A stretch of DNA of 6,655 nt, from NCBI GenBank assembly GCA_900755005.1, contig CAAEEX010000050.1:1-6655 (forward strand), written 5' to 3'. The DNA comes from an uncultured Collinsella sp. Lineage in GTDB: Bacteria > Actinomycetota > Coriobacteriia > Coriobacteriales > Coriobacteriaceae. The translations under genes and the position numbers were made by a program. The notes below the pieces were generated by a model. It did no database searches. It saw only the letters and a list, made by a program, of their open reading frames with translations, and was not told the origin of the DNA. Below are positions 1-5,248 of the stretch, piece after piece; the stretch's first letter is position 1; each line of letters opens with the position of its first letter.

Positions 1-102
1 CGTCGTGCAATGGGCGTGCTGGCAGACATTGCGGGCTCGCTCGTGATTTTAGCCTTGGCGTTTATGTGCGCCACCGCCGCCCGCGGTCTCGCGGGCATGT
101 AG
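1..102 (+). CDS. C-terminal end of an unidentified membrane-associated protein (5' partial)
   Basis: An open frame runs in from the window edge and stops at TAG 100-102, giving 33 residues. Residues about 7-27 are hydrophobic (ADIAGSLVILALAFMCATAA) and would form one membrane-spanning helix close to the C terminus, with a short tail ending RGLAGM. The codon choice is GC-rich at third positions, like the clear genes downstream. A long hairpin follows 18 bases after the stop and a terminator follows about 150 bases after it, which suits the end of a transcription unit. The start lies outside the window and I do not recognise the family; the membrane location is inferred from hydrophobicity only. 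Confidence 0.5.
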   Translation, partial: RRAMGVLADIAGSLVILALAFMCATAARGLAGM

Positions 103-120
103 TCTGTCCTCACCGACCAC

Positions 121-204
121 GGAGCGCAGGGCGGGGAAACCTTTCCCTCTCGCTCACGGCTTCGCAGGGTCGCGCGAGGCAAAGGTTTCCCCGCCCTGCG
201 CTCC
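121..204. repeat. Perfect 24-bp inverted repeat forming an 84-nt hairpin
   Basis: Bases 121-144 are the exact reverse complement of 181-204, with 36 bases between. The pairing resumes inside the loop (146-149 with 176-179, then 151-153 with 172-174), so the element can fold as one long, slightly interrupted stem. No T run follows either end, so it is not a simple intrinsic terminator. Each strand begins with GGAG at the outer edge. No target-site duplication is visible beside it. It could be a REP-like or MITE-like intergenic repeat, or an mRNA-stabilising 3' structure for the gene ending at 102; the sequence alone does not choose between these. Confidence 0.8.
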
Positions 205-253
205 GGCGTTGAGTCGTCGCATGCTCGTTACAGAAAAGCAGATAAGAAGTTTG

Positions 254-287
254 CGTGCCGTCCCTTATGGGGCGGCACGTTTTGTTT
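254..287 (+). terminator. Rho-independent terminator
   Basis: The arms cgtgccgtccc (254-264) and ggggcggcacg (269-279) form an 11-pair stem with one T-G wobble and a TTAT loop, followed directly by TTTTGTTT (280-287). It is oriented to stop plus-strand transcription, most likely from the partial gene ending at 102, and it isolates the next gene at 538 from upstream reading. Confidence 0.85.
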
Positions 288-430
288 GGGGGTCCCGGTC
301 TCCACAATTTTCGTCAAGCTTTTGGTTAGATTTTGGTCAGTTGGCGTAAGGGTGGAAGGCCAAAAGATTGCTGGCGAAAAAAGCTCAGAGAAAGTGCTGG
401 TAGGGGAGTTGTTGAGCTTTTCGACAGCTT

Positions 431-459
431 TTGAGCAAAAGAAACTTTGTGGCTATTGC
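431..459 (+). promoter_or_regulatory. Weak candidate sigma-70-type promoter for the gene at 538
   Basis: TTGAGC (431-436) and TATTGC (454-459) are separated by 17 bp. The -10 match is poor (TAT only), so this is the best of several weak options rather than a firm call. It would give a leader of about 70 nt before the start codon at 538. Confidence 0.25.
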
Positions 460-527
460 CGGCGATTGCGTTGTCGCGGTCATGGCGGTGCGGGATGCTG
501 GTCGTAAGCGTCGAATGCTCCGATTTT

Positions 528-532
528 GGAGG
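528..532 (+). promoter_or_regulatory. Ribosome binding site that fixes the start at 538
   Basis: GGAGG lies 5 bases ahead of ATG 538. It overlaps the in-frame TTG at 526, which therefore cannot be the start. Confidence 0.8.
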
Positions 533-537
533 CCAGC

Positions 538-954
538 ATGGATCTGTTTCTTGAGACTCCGCAGCAACAAGCTGAGCGCATGCTGCGTCAGCAGCAACGA
601 CTCATGGAGATGCAAATGCAAGGGGTGGCTACCCAACCTGTAGCGCAAAATGCCGCACCCGAGGCGGCGTCTGCACCAGCGCCTGAAACGTATTCCGTGC
701 AGCAGGATTCGTATGCACAGGAGCTTGCGTTCGACAAGCGTCGTGCGCGTCGCCGCCGCTTGGGCCAACGCCTGCGTACGCTGGCGATGATCGTGCTGAT
801 CCCGATGGGGCTCGCGACAATCTTCTTGGCCTCATATGCCCTCACGTGCATCCTCAACGGCGCCTCGCCCAATGAGGTACTTCAGCACTTGGCAGCTCTT
901 GGTCAGCGCTTGGGGGATGTCGCAGCAACCATCCGCGCCAGCTGGGAGAGCTAG
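538..954 (+). CDS. Small single-pass membrane protein, function unknown (138 aa)
   Basis: The ATG at 538 is chosen because GGAGG stands 5 bases ahead of it. Residues 1-30 are rich in Gln and Met (several QQQ and MEMQMQ stretches) and likely helical. Residues 31-60 are a Pro/Ala/Gln-rich, probably disordered segment. A strongly basic patch (KRRARRRR, 67-74) precedes one membrane helix at about 82-106. A short amphipathic helix closes the protein (112-138). The basic patch before the helix predicts a cytoplasmic N terminus by the positive-inside rule. There is no signal peptidase or lipobox motif. I recognise no family. It stands between a terminator and a candidate rmuC promoter, so it is probably a single-gene unit or co-transcribed with rmuC across a 123-base gap. 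Codon use matches its neighbours, so coding is likely even though the function is unknown. Confidence 0.75.
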   Translation: MDLFLETPQQQAERMLRQQQRLMEMQMQGVATQPVAQNAAPEAASAPAPETYSVQQDSYAQELAFDKRRARRRRLGQRLRTLAMIVLIPMGLATIFLASYALTCILNGASPNEVLQHLAALGQRLGDVAATIRASWES

Positions 955-1014
955 CGGACCAGCACCCATAGCGCAAAGGTAACTTGTCTGCGCTCGATTG
1001 GACATGAACTGCGT

Positions 1015-1045
1015 TTGACAGGGTAAGATTGATCGCGGTTTTGAT
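1015..1045 (+). promoter_or_regulatory. Candidate promoter for rmuC
   Basis: A perfect -35 hexamer TTGACA (1015-1020) lies 58 bases ahead of the rmuC start. The only nearby -10 resemblance is TTTGAT (1040-1045), at a long 19-bp spacing and without the conserved second-position A. The -35 is convincing; the pair is not. Confidence 0.3.
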
Positions 1046-1077
1046 TGGTGTTCGATTGGGTTTGTTGGGCGGAGTTT

Positions 1078-2433
1078 ATGTCTGCTATTGATATTGTGCT
1101 TGTTGTGATTGCCTTGGTGGCGGTGGGGGTTGCTGTGGCTTGCGCCCTCCAGCTCAAGAGCCTGCGTGCCGAGTTGCGGGAGCGTGGCGACAGTAGCGCG
1201 GAAACGCTGGCAGCACTCGAGCAGGCTAACAACGCGCTCGATGCCCTGAACGTCGCGCTGGCCGAAACCCGCCGCACGGCCAATGCCATCGCGCAGCAGC
1301 AGACGACCGATGCGGCCGTGGAACAGCAACGCTACCTGACCATCGCGCGCGAGTTCTCGCAGGCTGGCGACCGCATGGACGACCTGCGCCGCGAGACCGC
1401 CCAGCAGCTCGGCGCCAATCGCGAGGGTATCGAGCATCGTCTGGACAAGGTGCGCGAGACGGTCGATGCCCAGCTGGGTGCTATCCGCAAGGACAATAAC
1501 GTGCAGCTCGATCAGATGCGCGCGACGGTTGACGAGAAGCTCTCCCGCACGCTCAACGACCGTCTGTCCGCATCGTTTAAGCAGGTGAGCGACCAGCTCG
1601 AGGCCGTGTACAAGGGCCTGGGCGATATGCAATCCATTGCCACCGGCGTGGGCGACCTTAAGCGCGTATTGGGCAATGTGAAGGCGCGTGGCATTTTGGG
1701 CGAGGTTCAGCTGGGCGCGATCTTGGCGGACATCCTGACGCCCGATCAGTATCTGGAAAACGTCGCCACCAAGCCCGGCGCTTCGGAGCGCGTTGAGTTT
1801 GCCGTCAAGTTGCCGGTGGACGAGGGCGATCCCGTGCTGCTGCCGATCGACTCCAAGTTCCCGGGCGATGCGTATGAGCACCTGCTCGACGCACAGGAGT
1901 CGGGTGACGCTGATGCCGTTGCCGCTGCGCGCAAGACGCTCGACACGATGGTCAAGCGCGAGGCCAAGGACATTTGCGAAAAGTACCTGAGCGTGCCGGC
2001 GACCACCAACTTTGGCATCATGTTCGTACCGTTTGAGGGTCTGTACGCCGAGATCGTCAGCCGCCCCGGGCTTATCGAGACCCTGGGCCGCGACTATCAC
2101 GTCAACGTGGCCGGTCCCAGCACCATGGCGGCGATTCTCAACAGCTTGCAGATGAGCTACCAGACGTTTAAGCTGCAAAAACGCACCGACGATGTGCTGC
2201 GCGTACTCTCTGCCGTTAAGGCCGAGCTGCCGCGCTACCAGGCGGCGCTGCGCCGCGCCCAGCAGCAGATCGAGACCGCGGGCAAAACGGTCGAGGGCAT
2301 CATCACCACACGCACCAACGTCATGGAGCGCAAGCTCAAGGACATCGACGCGTTGGAAGATGCCGGCCAAGCCGACGAGATCTTGGGGCTCATGTCCGCC
2401 GGCCTGCTCGCAGATCAAGAGGACGAGGACTAG
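1078..2433 (+). CDS. rmuC: RmuC-family DNA recombination protein (451 aa)
   Basis: The family is known from E. coli RmuC (475 aa), which limits recombination at inverted repeats; its core has been proposed to have a nuclease-like fold. Here residues 4-24 form an N-terminal membrane anchor. Residues about 27-185 are a long coiled-coil region rich in Glu, Arg, Gln and Ala. The RmuC domain follows from about 195 to 415. Its hallmarks are GNVKARGILGEVQLG (199-213), the family signature LPIDSKFP (255-262), FGIMFVPFEGLYAEI (312-326) and VAGPSTMAAILNSLQM (344-359). The D258-x-K260 pair could be the D/E-x-K part of a PD-(D/E)xK-like site; that is inference. The tail is acidic (DQEDED). ATG 1078 is preferred over the in-frame TTG at 1045 because it begins the anchor helix and follows GGCGGAG, though the spacing of 3 bases is tight. 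A strong terminator closes the gene, so it is not read through into the exporter. Confidence 0.93.
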   Translation: MSAIDIVLVVIALVAVGVAVACALQLKSLRAELRERGDSSAETLAALEQANNALDALNVALAETRRTANAIAQQQTTDAAVEQQRYLTIAREFSQAGDRMDDLRRETAQQLGANREGIEHRLDKVRETVDAQLGAIRKDNNVQLDQMRATVDEKLSRTLNDRLSASFKQVSDQLEAVYKGLGDMQSIATGVGDLKRVLGNVKARGILGEVQLGAILADILTPDQYLENVATKPGASERVEFAVKLPVDEGDPVLLPIDSKFPGDAYEHLLDAQESGDADAVAAARKTLDTMVKREAKDICEKYLSVPATTNFGIMFVPFEGLYAEIVSRPGLIETLGRDYHVNVAGPSTMAAILNSLQMSYQTFKLQKRTDDVLRVLSAVKAELPRYQAALRRAQQQIETAGKTVEGIITTRTNVMERKLKDIDALEDAGQADEILGLMSAGLLADQEDED

Positions 2434-2442
2434 CTGCAACGG

Positions 2443-2484
2443 GCGGCGGGGCGCCAGCGCAAACGCGGGCGCCCCGCCGCTTTT
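2443..2484 (+). terminator. Strong Rho-independent terminator after rmuC
   Basis: A perfect 13-bp GC stem (gcggcggggcgcc at 2443-2455 with ggcgccccgccgc at 2468-2480) is topped by a second small stem GCG/CGC (2457-2459 with 2464-2466) and a CAAA loop. TTTT follows at 2481-2484. It begins 9 bases after the rmuC stop. Confidence 0.88.
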
Positions 2485-2494
2485 CGTATCGCAC

Positions 2495-2525
2495 TTGCCT
2501 GGAGCATGCTCCAATGTGCAACAAT
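2495..2525 (+). promoter_or_regulatory. Putative MerR-type operator-promoter for the ABC exporter
   Basis: TTGCCT (2495-2500) and AACAAT (2520-2525) are 4/6 matches to the -35 and -10 boxes, separated by 19 bp. A perfect 14-bp palindrome, TGGAGCATGCTCCA (2500-2513), fills the front of the spacer. MerR-family activators characteristically bind a dyad inside an over-long 19-20 bp spacer and twist it to allow open-complex formation; the ZntR target contains a similar CTGGAG/CTCCAG dyad. Here the dyad centre is 1-2 bp nearer the -35 box than in the classic examples. A start point near 2532 would leave a leader of about 28 nt carrying the ribosome site for 2560. No MerR gene is in the window, so the regulator is inferred. 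Confidence 0.5.
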
Positions 2526-2547
2526 GGCTGTTCGACCTGCCGGATGC

Positions 2548-2555
2548 GAAAGGAA
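2548..2555 (+). promoter_or_regulatory. Ribosome binding site that fixes the exporter start at 2560
   Basis: GAAAGGAA (2548-2555), with the AGGA core at 2551-2554, lies 5 bases from ATG 2560. The upstream in-frame ATGs at 2506 and 2524 fall inside the putative operator-promoter and have no such site. Confidence 0.8.
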
Positions 2556-2559
2556 GCCC

Positions 2560-4362
2560 ATGTCTCAGAGAAGCACCAGCCCGCTTAAGCGCTCCACCGT
2601 GCGCCGCACGCTGCGGCGCTTTTGGGATGTTACGCGCACACAGCCGCTGATCGTCTTTCTTTCGGTGTTCTCGTCGGCGGGTTACATCTTTTTGCTCACG
2701 TTTGCCAACACCTACGTGATGGCCCTCATTGTCGACCGCGTGCAGGCAGGCCCCGTGGCGGACGACCAGGTGTTTGAGGTGTTTGGCCCTTACATTCTGG
2801 CGCTCGTGCTCGTTAACCTGGCGGGCCAGATTCTCTCCAAGCTGCAGGACTACACCGTCTACAAGCTCGAGATCGCGGGCAACTATCATCTGGCGCGCCT
2901 GTGCTTCGACACGCTCTCCAACCAATCCATGACGTTCCACACCAGCCGTTTTGGCGGATCGCTTGTGAGCCAGACGAGTCGTTTTATGAGCGGCTACACG
3001 GGCTTGGTCGACGTGACGGTGTATTCGCTTATCCCCACTATCACTTCGGTGGTCTGCACGGTGGCGGCGCTCGCCCCGGTGGTGCCCACATTTACCGTGA
3101 TCCTGGTGGGCATTATGGTCATCTACATCGCGTTTGTCTGGCTTATGTACAAGCGCATCATGCCGCTTTCGGCCGCGACGTCCGCCGCGCAGAACAAGCT
3201 GTCGGGCGTGCTTTCCGACGCGGTCACGAACATTCTGGCCGTCAAGACCTGTGGGCGCGAGGACTTTGAGCGCGACCTGTTCGATACCGCCGACCGCGCC
3301 GCACGCGATGCCGAAACGGTTTCGATGCACGCCATGATGCAGCGCAACTTTACGACTTCGGGCCTTATCGTCATCACCATGGCCGTGGTGAGTGTGTTCG
3401 TGGCGGGCGGCAACGCGTGGTTTGGCATCTCGGCGGGCTCGCTCGTCATGATCTTTACCTACACCTATAACCTCACCATGCGCCTGAACTACGTGAGTTC
3501 CATGATGCAGCGTATCAACCGCGCTTTGGGCGATGCGGCCGAGATGACGCGCGTGCTGGACGAGCCACGCTTGGTGGCAGACGACCCGGATGCCCCCGAG
3601 CTCAAGGTGAGCGAGGGCGCGATTGATTTTGAGCACCTGAGCTTTGCGTACCGTGACGCTGCGGCGGGCGAGAACGTGTTCGATGACCTGACACTTCATG
3701 TGGCGGCGGGCCAGCGCGTGGGCCTGGTGGGCAAATCGGGCTCGGGTAAGACGACGCTCACCAAGCTGCTGCTGCGCCTGGACGATGTCCAGGGCGGCCG
3801 CGTGCTCGTGGACGGTCAGGATGTCTCGCGCTGCACGCAGCAGAGCCTGCGCCGCCAGGTTGCCTACGTGCCGCAGGAAGCGCTGCTGTTCCATCGCTCC
3901 ATTCGCGAGAATATCGCCTACGGACGTCCCGACGCCACCGACGAGCAGATCCGCGAGGCGGCTCGCTTGGCTAATGCGACCGAGTTTATCGACCGCCTAC
4001 CCAACGGCTTTGACACCATGGTGGGCGAGCGCGGCGTCAAGCTTTCGGGCGGCCAACGCCAGCGCGTGGCCATCGCCCGCGCCATCCTCACCGACGCGCC
4101 GATTCTGGTGCTCGACGAGGCGACCTCTGCCCTGGACAGCGAGTCCGAGGCGCTGGTGCAGGAGGCGCTCGAGAACCTGATGCGCGGGCGCACCTCCATT
4201 GTGGTGGCGCACCGCCTGTCCACCGTGGCGGCGCTCGACCGCATTGTGGTGCTGGCCGATGGTGAGATTGTCGAGGACGGCACGCATGCGCAGCTCGTCG
4301 AGGCGGGTGGCGAGTACGCGAGCCTGTGGAGCCGTCAGACCGGCGCATTCTTGGAGGCGTAA
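2560..4362 (+). CDS. Half-size ABC exporter, fused membrane and ATPase domains (600 aa)
   Basis: This is an MsbA/MDR-type (ABCB-like) exporter that would work as a dimer in the cytoplasmic membrane, using ATP to move a substrate out. After a basic N terminus (residues 4-26), six membrane segments are visible at about 30-57, 74-93, 153-175, 177-197, 267-285 and 288-305. The ATPase domain begins near 354 with A-loop Y364, Walker A GKSGSGKT (391-398), Q-loop Q439, signature LSGGQ (495-499), Walker B ILVLDE (515-520) with catalytic E520, D-loop SALD (523-526) and switch H551. Every catalytic residue is present, so a homodimer would be active; no partner half-transporter is next to it, though a distant partner is possible. 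The length is close to MsbA (582 aa). The substrate cannot be read from sequence; a drug, peptide or lipid are all possible. The upstream palindrome suggests inducible control. Confidence 0.92.
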   Translation: MSQRSTSPLKRSTVRRTLRRFWDVTRTQPLIVFLSVFSSAGYIFLLTFANTYVMALIVDRVQAGPVADDQVFEVFGPYILALVLVNLAGQILSKLQDYTVYKLEIAGNYHLARLCFDTLSNQSMTFHTSRFGGSLVSQTSRFMSGYTGLVDVTVYSLIPTITSVVCTVAALAPVVPTFTVILVGIMVIYIAFVWLMYKRIMPLSAATSAAQNKLSGVLSDAVTNILAVKTCGREDFERDLFDTADRAARDAETVSMHAMMQRNFTTSGLIVITMAVVSVFVAGGNAWFGISAGSLVMIFTYTYNLTMRLNYVSSMMQRINRALGDAAEMTRVLDEPRLVADDPDAPELKVSEGAIDFEHLSFAYRDAAAGENVFDDLTLHVAAGQRVGLVGKSGSGKTTLTKLLLRLDDVQGGRVLVDGQDVSRCTQQSLRRQVAYVPQEALLFHRSIRENIAYGRPDATDEQIREAARLANATEFIDRLPNGFDTMVGERGVKLSGGQRQRVAIARAILTDAPILVLDEATSALDSESEALVQEALENLMRGRTSIVVAHRLSTVAALDRIVVLADGEIVEDGTHAQLVEAGGEYASLWSRQTGAFLEA

Positions 4363-4378
4363 GCGTCTCGGACGTGGG

Positions 4379-4406
4379 ACAATTGTGCCTATAAGTTTAT
4401 TGTGCC
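4379..4406 (+). promoter_or_regulatory. Candidate nth promoter with a flanking 8-bp direct repeat
   Basis: TATAAG (4390-4395) matches the -10 consensus at 5 of 6 bases, but no good -35 stands at the right distance. The -10 is bracketed by two copies of ATTGTGCC (4382-4389 and 4399-4406), 17 bp apart start to start, and ACAATTGT (4379-4386) is an 8-bp palindrome. The layout could be an operator over a weak promoter. The transcript would start near 4402, leaving a leader of about 24 nt with a good ribosome site. Confidence 0.35.
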
Positions 4407-4414
4407 GTTGAGCC

Positions 4415-4420
4415 GAGGAG
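4415..4420 (+). promoter_or_regulatory. Ribosome binding site that fixes the nth start at 4426
   Basis: GAGGAG lies 5 bases ahead of ATG 4426. The in-frame GTG at 4402 would place the site inside the coding sequence, so it is rejected. Confidence 0.8.
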
Positions 4421-4425
4421 TCGTT

Positions 4426-5091
4426 ATGCCACGCGAGACCAATGCCGCCAAGCGCGAGCGCGCCATCGAGGTGTGCGAGCGCCTCAACCGTCGCTATGGC
4501 CCGGTCGAGTGCTTTTTGGACCACGAGAATCCCTTCCGCCTGCTGATCGCGGTGCTACTCTCGGCGCAAACGACCGACGCGCAGGTCAACAAGGTGACGC
4601 CGCGGCTGTTTGCCCAGTGGCCCACGCCCGAGGCCATGGCCGGGGCGAGCGTGGCTGACGTGGCAGACACCATCAAGTCACTCGGCTTCTACAAGAGCAA
4701 AGCCAAGCATGCCGTCGAGGCCGCGCAGATGATCGTCGCCGACTATGGCGGCGAGGTGCCGGCCGACATGAAGGAGCTTGTAAAGCTGCCGGGCGTGGGA
4801 CGCAAGACGGCGAACATCGTGCTCAACGTGGGGTATGGCATCGTGGAGGGCATTGCGGTGGACACGCACGTCAACCGCATTGCGCACCGCCTGATGTTGA
4901 GTCCCAAGACGCATGCCAAGGAGCCGCTCAAGACCGAGCAGGATCTGCTCAAGATTTTGCCGCACGAGTATTGGGAGTCGGTCAACCATCAGTGGATTAC
5001 CTTCGGTCGCGAGATCTGCGACGCCCGCAAACCCAAGTGTGGCGAGTGTCCGCTGGCAGATTTGTGCCCCAGCGTGCGCGTGACGGGGTAG
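4426..5091 (+). CDS. nth: Endonuclease III, DNA glycosylase/AP lyase (221 aa)
   Basis: Endonuclease III removes oxidised or ring-damaged pyrimidines and nicks the resulting abasic site, starting base excision repair in the cytoplasm. The family core LLSAQTTDAQVN (44-55) is present. The helix-hairpin-helix LPGVGRKTA (121-129) carries the catalytic lysine K127, and VDTHV (145-149) carries the catalytic aspartate D146, matching K120 and D138 of E. coli Nth. The C terminus has the four cysteines of the [4Fe-4S] cluster, C198, C205, C208 and C214, in exact C-x6-C-x2-C-x5-C spacing. The length is close to the E. coli protein (211 aa). It starts 63 bases after the exporter with no terminator between, so some read-through is possible, but a -10-like box in the gap suggests its own promoter. 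The protein looks complete and functional. Confidence 0.96.
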   Translation: MPRETNAAKRERAIEVCERLNRRYGPVECFLDHENPFRLLIAVLLSAQTTDAQVNKVTPRLFAQWPTPEAMAGASVADVADTIKSLGFYKSKAKHAVEAAQMIVADYGGEVPADMKELVKLPGVGRKTANIVLNVGYGIVEGIAVDTHVNRIAHRLMLSPKTHAKEPLKTEQDLLKILPHEYWESVNHQWITFGREICDARKPKCGECPLADLCPSVRVTG

Positions 5092-5096
5092 GGCGG

Positions 5097-5121
5097 AACG
5101 CATCTTCGTCTGGCGTTTTTT
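5097..5121 (+). terminator. Weak candidate terminator after nth
   Basis: A 5-bp stem (AACGC 5097-5101 with GCGTT 5113-5117) with an 11-base loop runs into a six-T run (5116-5121), 5 bases after the nth stop. Two G-T wobbles could lengthen the stem. The T run is good but the stem is short, so termination here is likely partial. Confidence 0.4.
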
Positions 5122-5158
5122 GCGGGGCCGGGTTTGCCCTTGAGCCGGAGTTCTCTCC

Positions 5159-5188
5159 ATGCGCTACCATGACAGACAATGTATTTGA
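5159..5188 (+). other. Possible 9-codon leader peptide ahead of mfd
   Basis: ATG 5159 opens a 9-codon frame (MRYHDRQCI) ending at TGA 5186-5188. GGAG (5147-5150) stands 8 bases upstream as a possible ribosome site. A hairpin with a T run begins 8 bases after the stop, the layout of a leader peptide plus attenuator. The peptide has no run of one amino acid's codons, and so short a frame can occur by chance. Confidence 0.2.
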
Positions 5189-5195
5189 CGTACGA

Positions 5196-5223
5196 CCCGC
5201 CGAGCTTGCCCCGGCGGGCTTTT
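5196..5223 (+). terminator. Candidate terminator or attenuator between nth and mfd
   Basis: CCCGCCG (5196-5202) pairs perfectly with CGGCGGG (5212-5218) around a 9-base loop, followed by CTTTT (5219-5223). It could be the main terminator for nth. It ends only 25 bases before the mfd start, leaving little room for an mfd promoter after it, so it may instead lie inside the mfd leader. Confidence 0.6.
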
Positions 5224-5248
5224 GGCGTTGCGATGCCGGAGGAACAGC

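Larger units (their letters stand above)
288..537. other. AT-rich intergenic region with phased T-tracts and short repeats
   Basis: No convincing coding frame is present; the open frames crossing it lack ribosome sites and have atypical composition. Three TTTT tracts begin at 308, 320 and 331, spaced 12 and 11 bp, close to one helical turn, which suggests intrinsically bent DNA. The last two sit in near-copies of an 11-mer (TTTTGGTTAGA, TTTTGGTCAGT). Further on, AAAAGCTCA (379-387) is the inverse of TGAGCTTTT (413-421), and AGCTTTT repeats at 415 and 426, again 11 bp apart, followed by the near-palindrome at 428-441. The region probably carries the promoter and control sites of the gene at 538; that role is inferred from position. 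Confidence 0.5.

Noticed and set aside
103..253. tRNA or other known small RNA gene between the partial gene and the terminator
   Set aside because: No cloverleaf, no CCA end and no T-arm motif (GTTCRA) in a fitting position; the long hairpin accounts for the structure present.
286..507. A 73-codon plus-strand frame in the AT-rich intergenic region
   Set aside because: It starts inside the terminator T run, has no ribosome site and its sequence looks like translated non-coding DNA.
385..768. A 127-codon minus-strand frame over the start of the small membrane protein gene
   Set aside because: It overlaps a plus-strand gene that has a clear ribosome site, and its Leu/Arg/His-rich product has no domain.
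970..994. A 6-bp inverted repeat AGCGCA/TGCGCT after the small membrane protein gene, as a terminator
   Set aside because: The loop is 13 bases and no T run follows, so it does not meet the pattern of an intrinsic terminator.
996..1059. Three copies of GATTGG before rmuC
   Set aside because: Six-base repeats in a short T/G-rich stretch are expected by chance and the spacings are irregular (47 and 11 bp).
3672..3681. GAACGTGTTC, which resembles a LexA box
   Set aside because: The Gram-positive-type LexA site needs GAAC-N4-GTTC; here the gap is 2 bases and the site is deep inside the exporter coding sequence.
832..3894. A 1,020-codon open frame on the minus strand
   Set aside because: It lies antisense to rmuC and most of the exporter, both firmly identified. 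Its product is a His/Arg/Gln/Leu-rich composition typical of the reverse frame of GC-biased codons, and it has no recognisable domain.
5140..5170. A second MerR-type site (TTGAGC, 19 bp, TACCAT with GGAG/CTCC between)
   Set aside because: The arms are only 4 bp and do not extend, and GGAG is more simply a ribosome-site-like sequence; it is too weak to call an operator.
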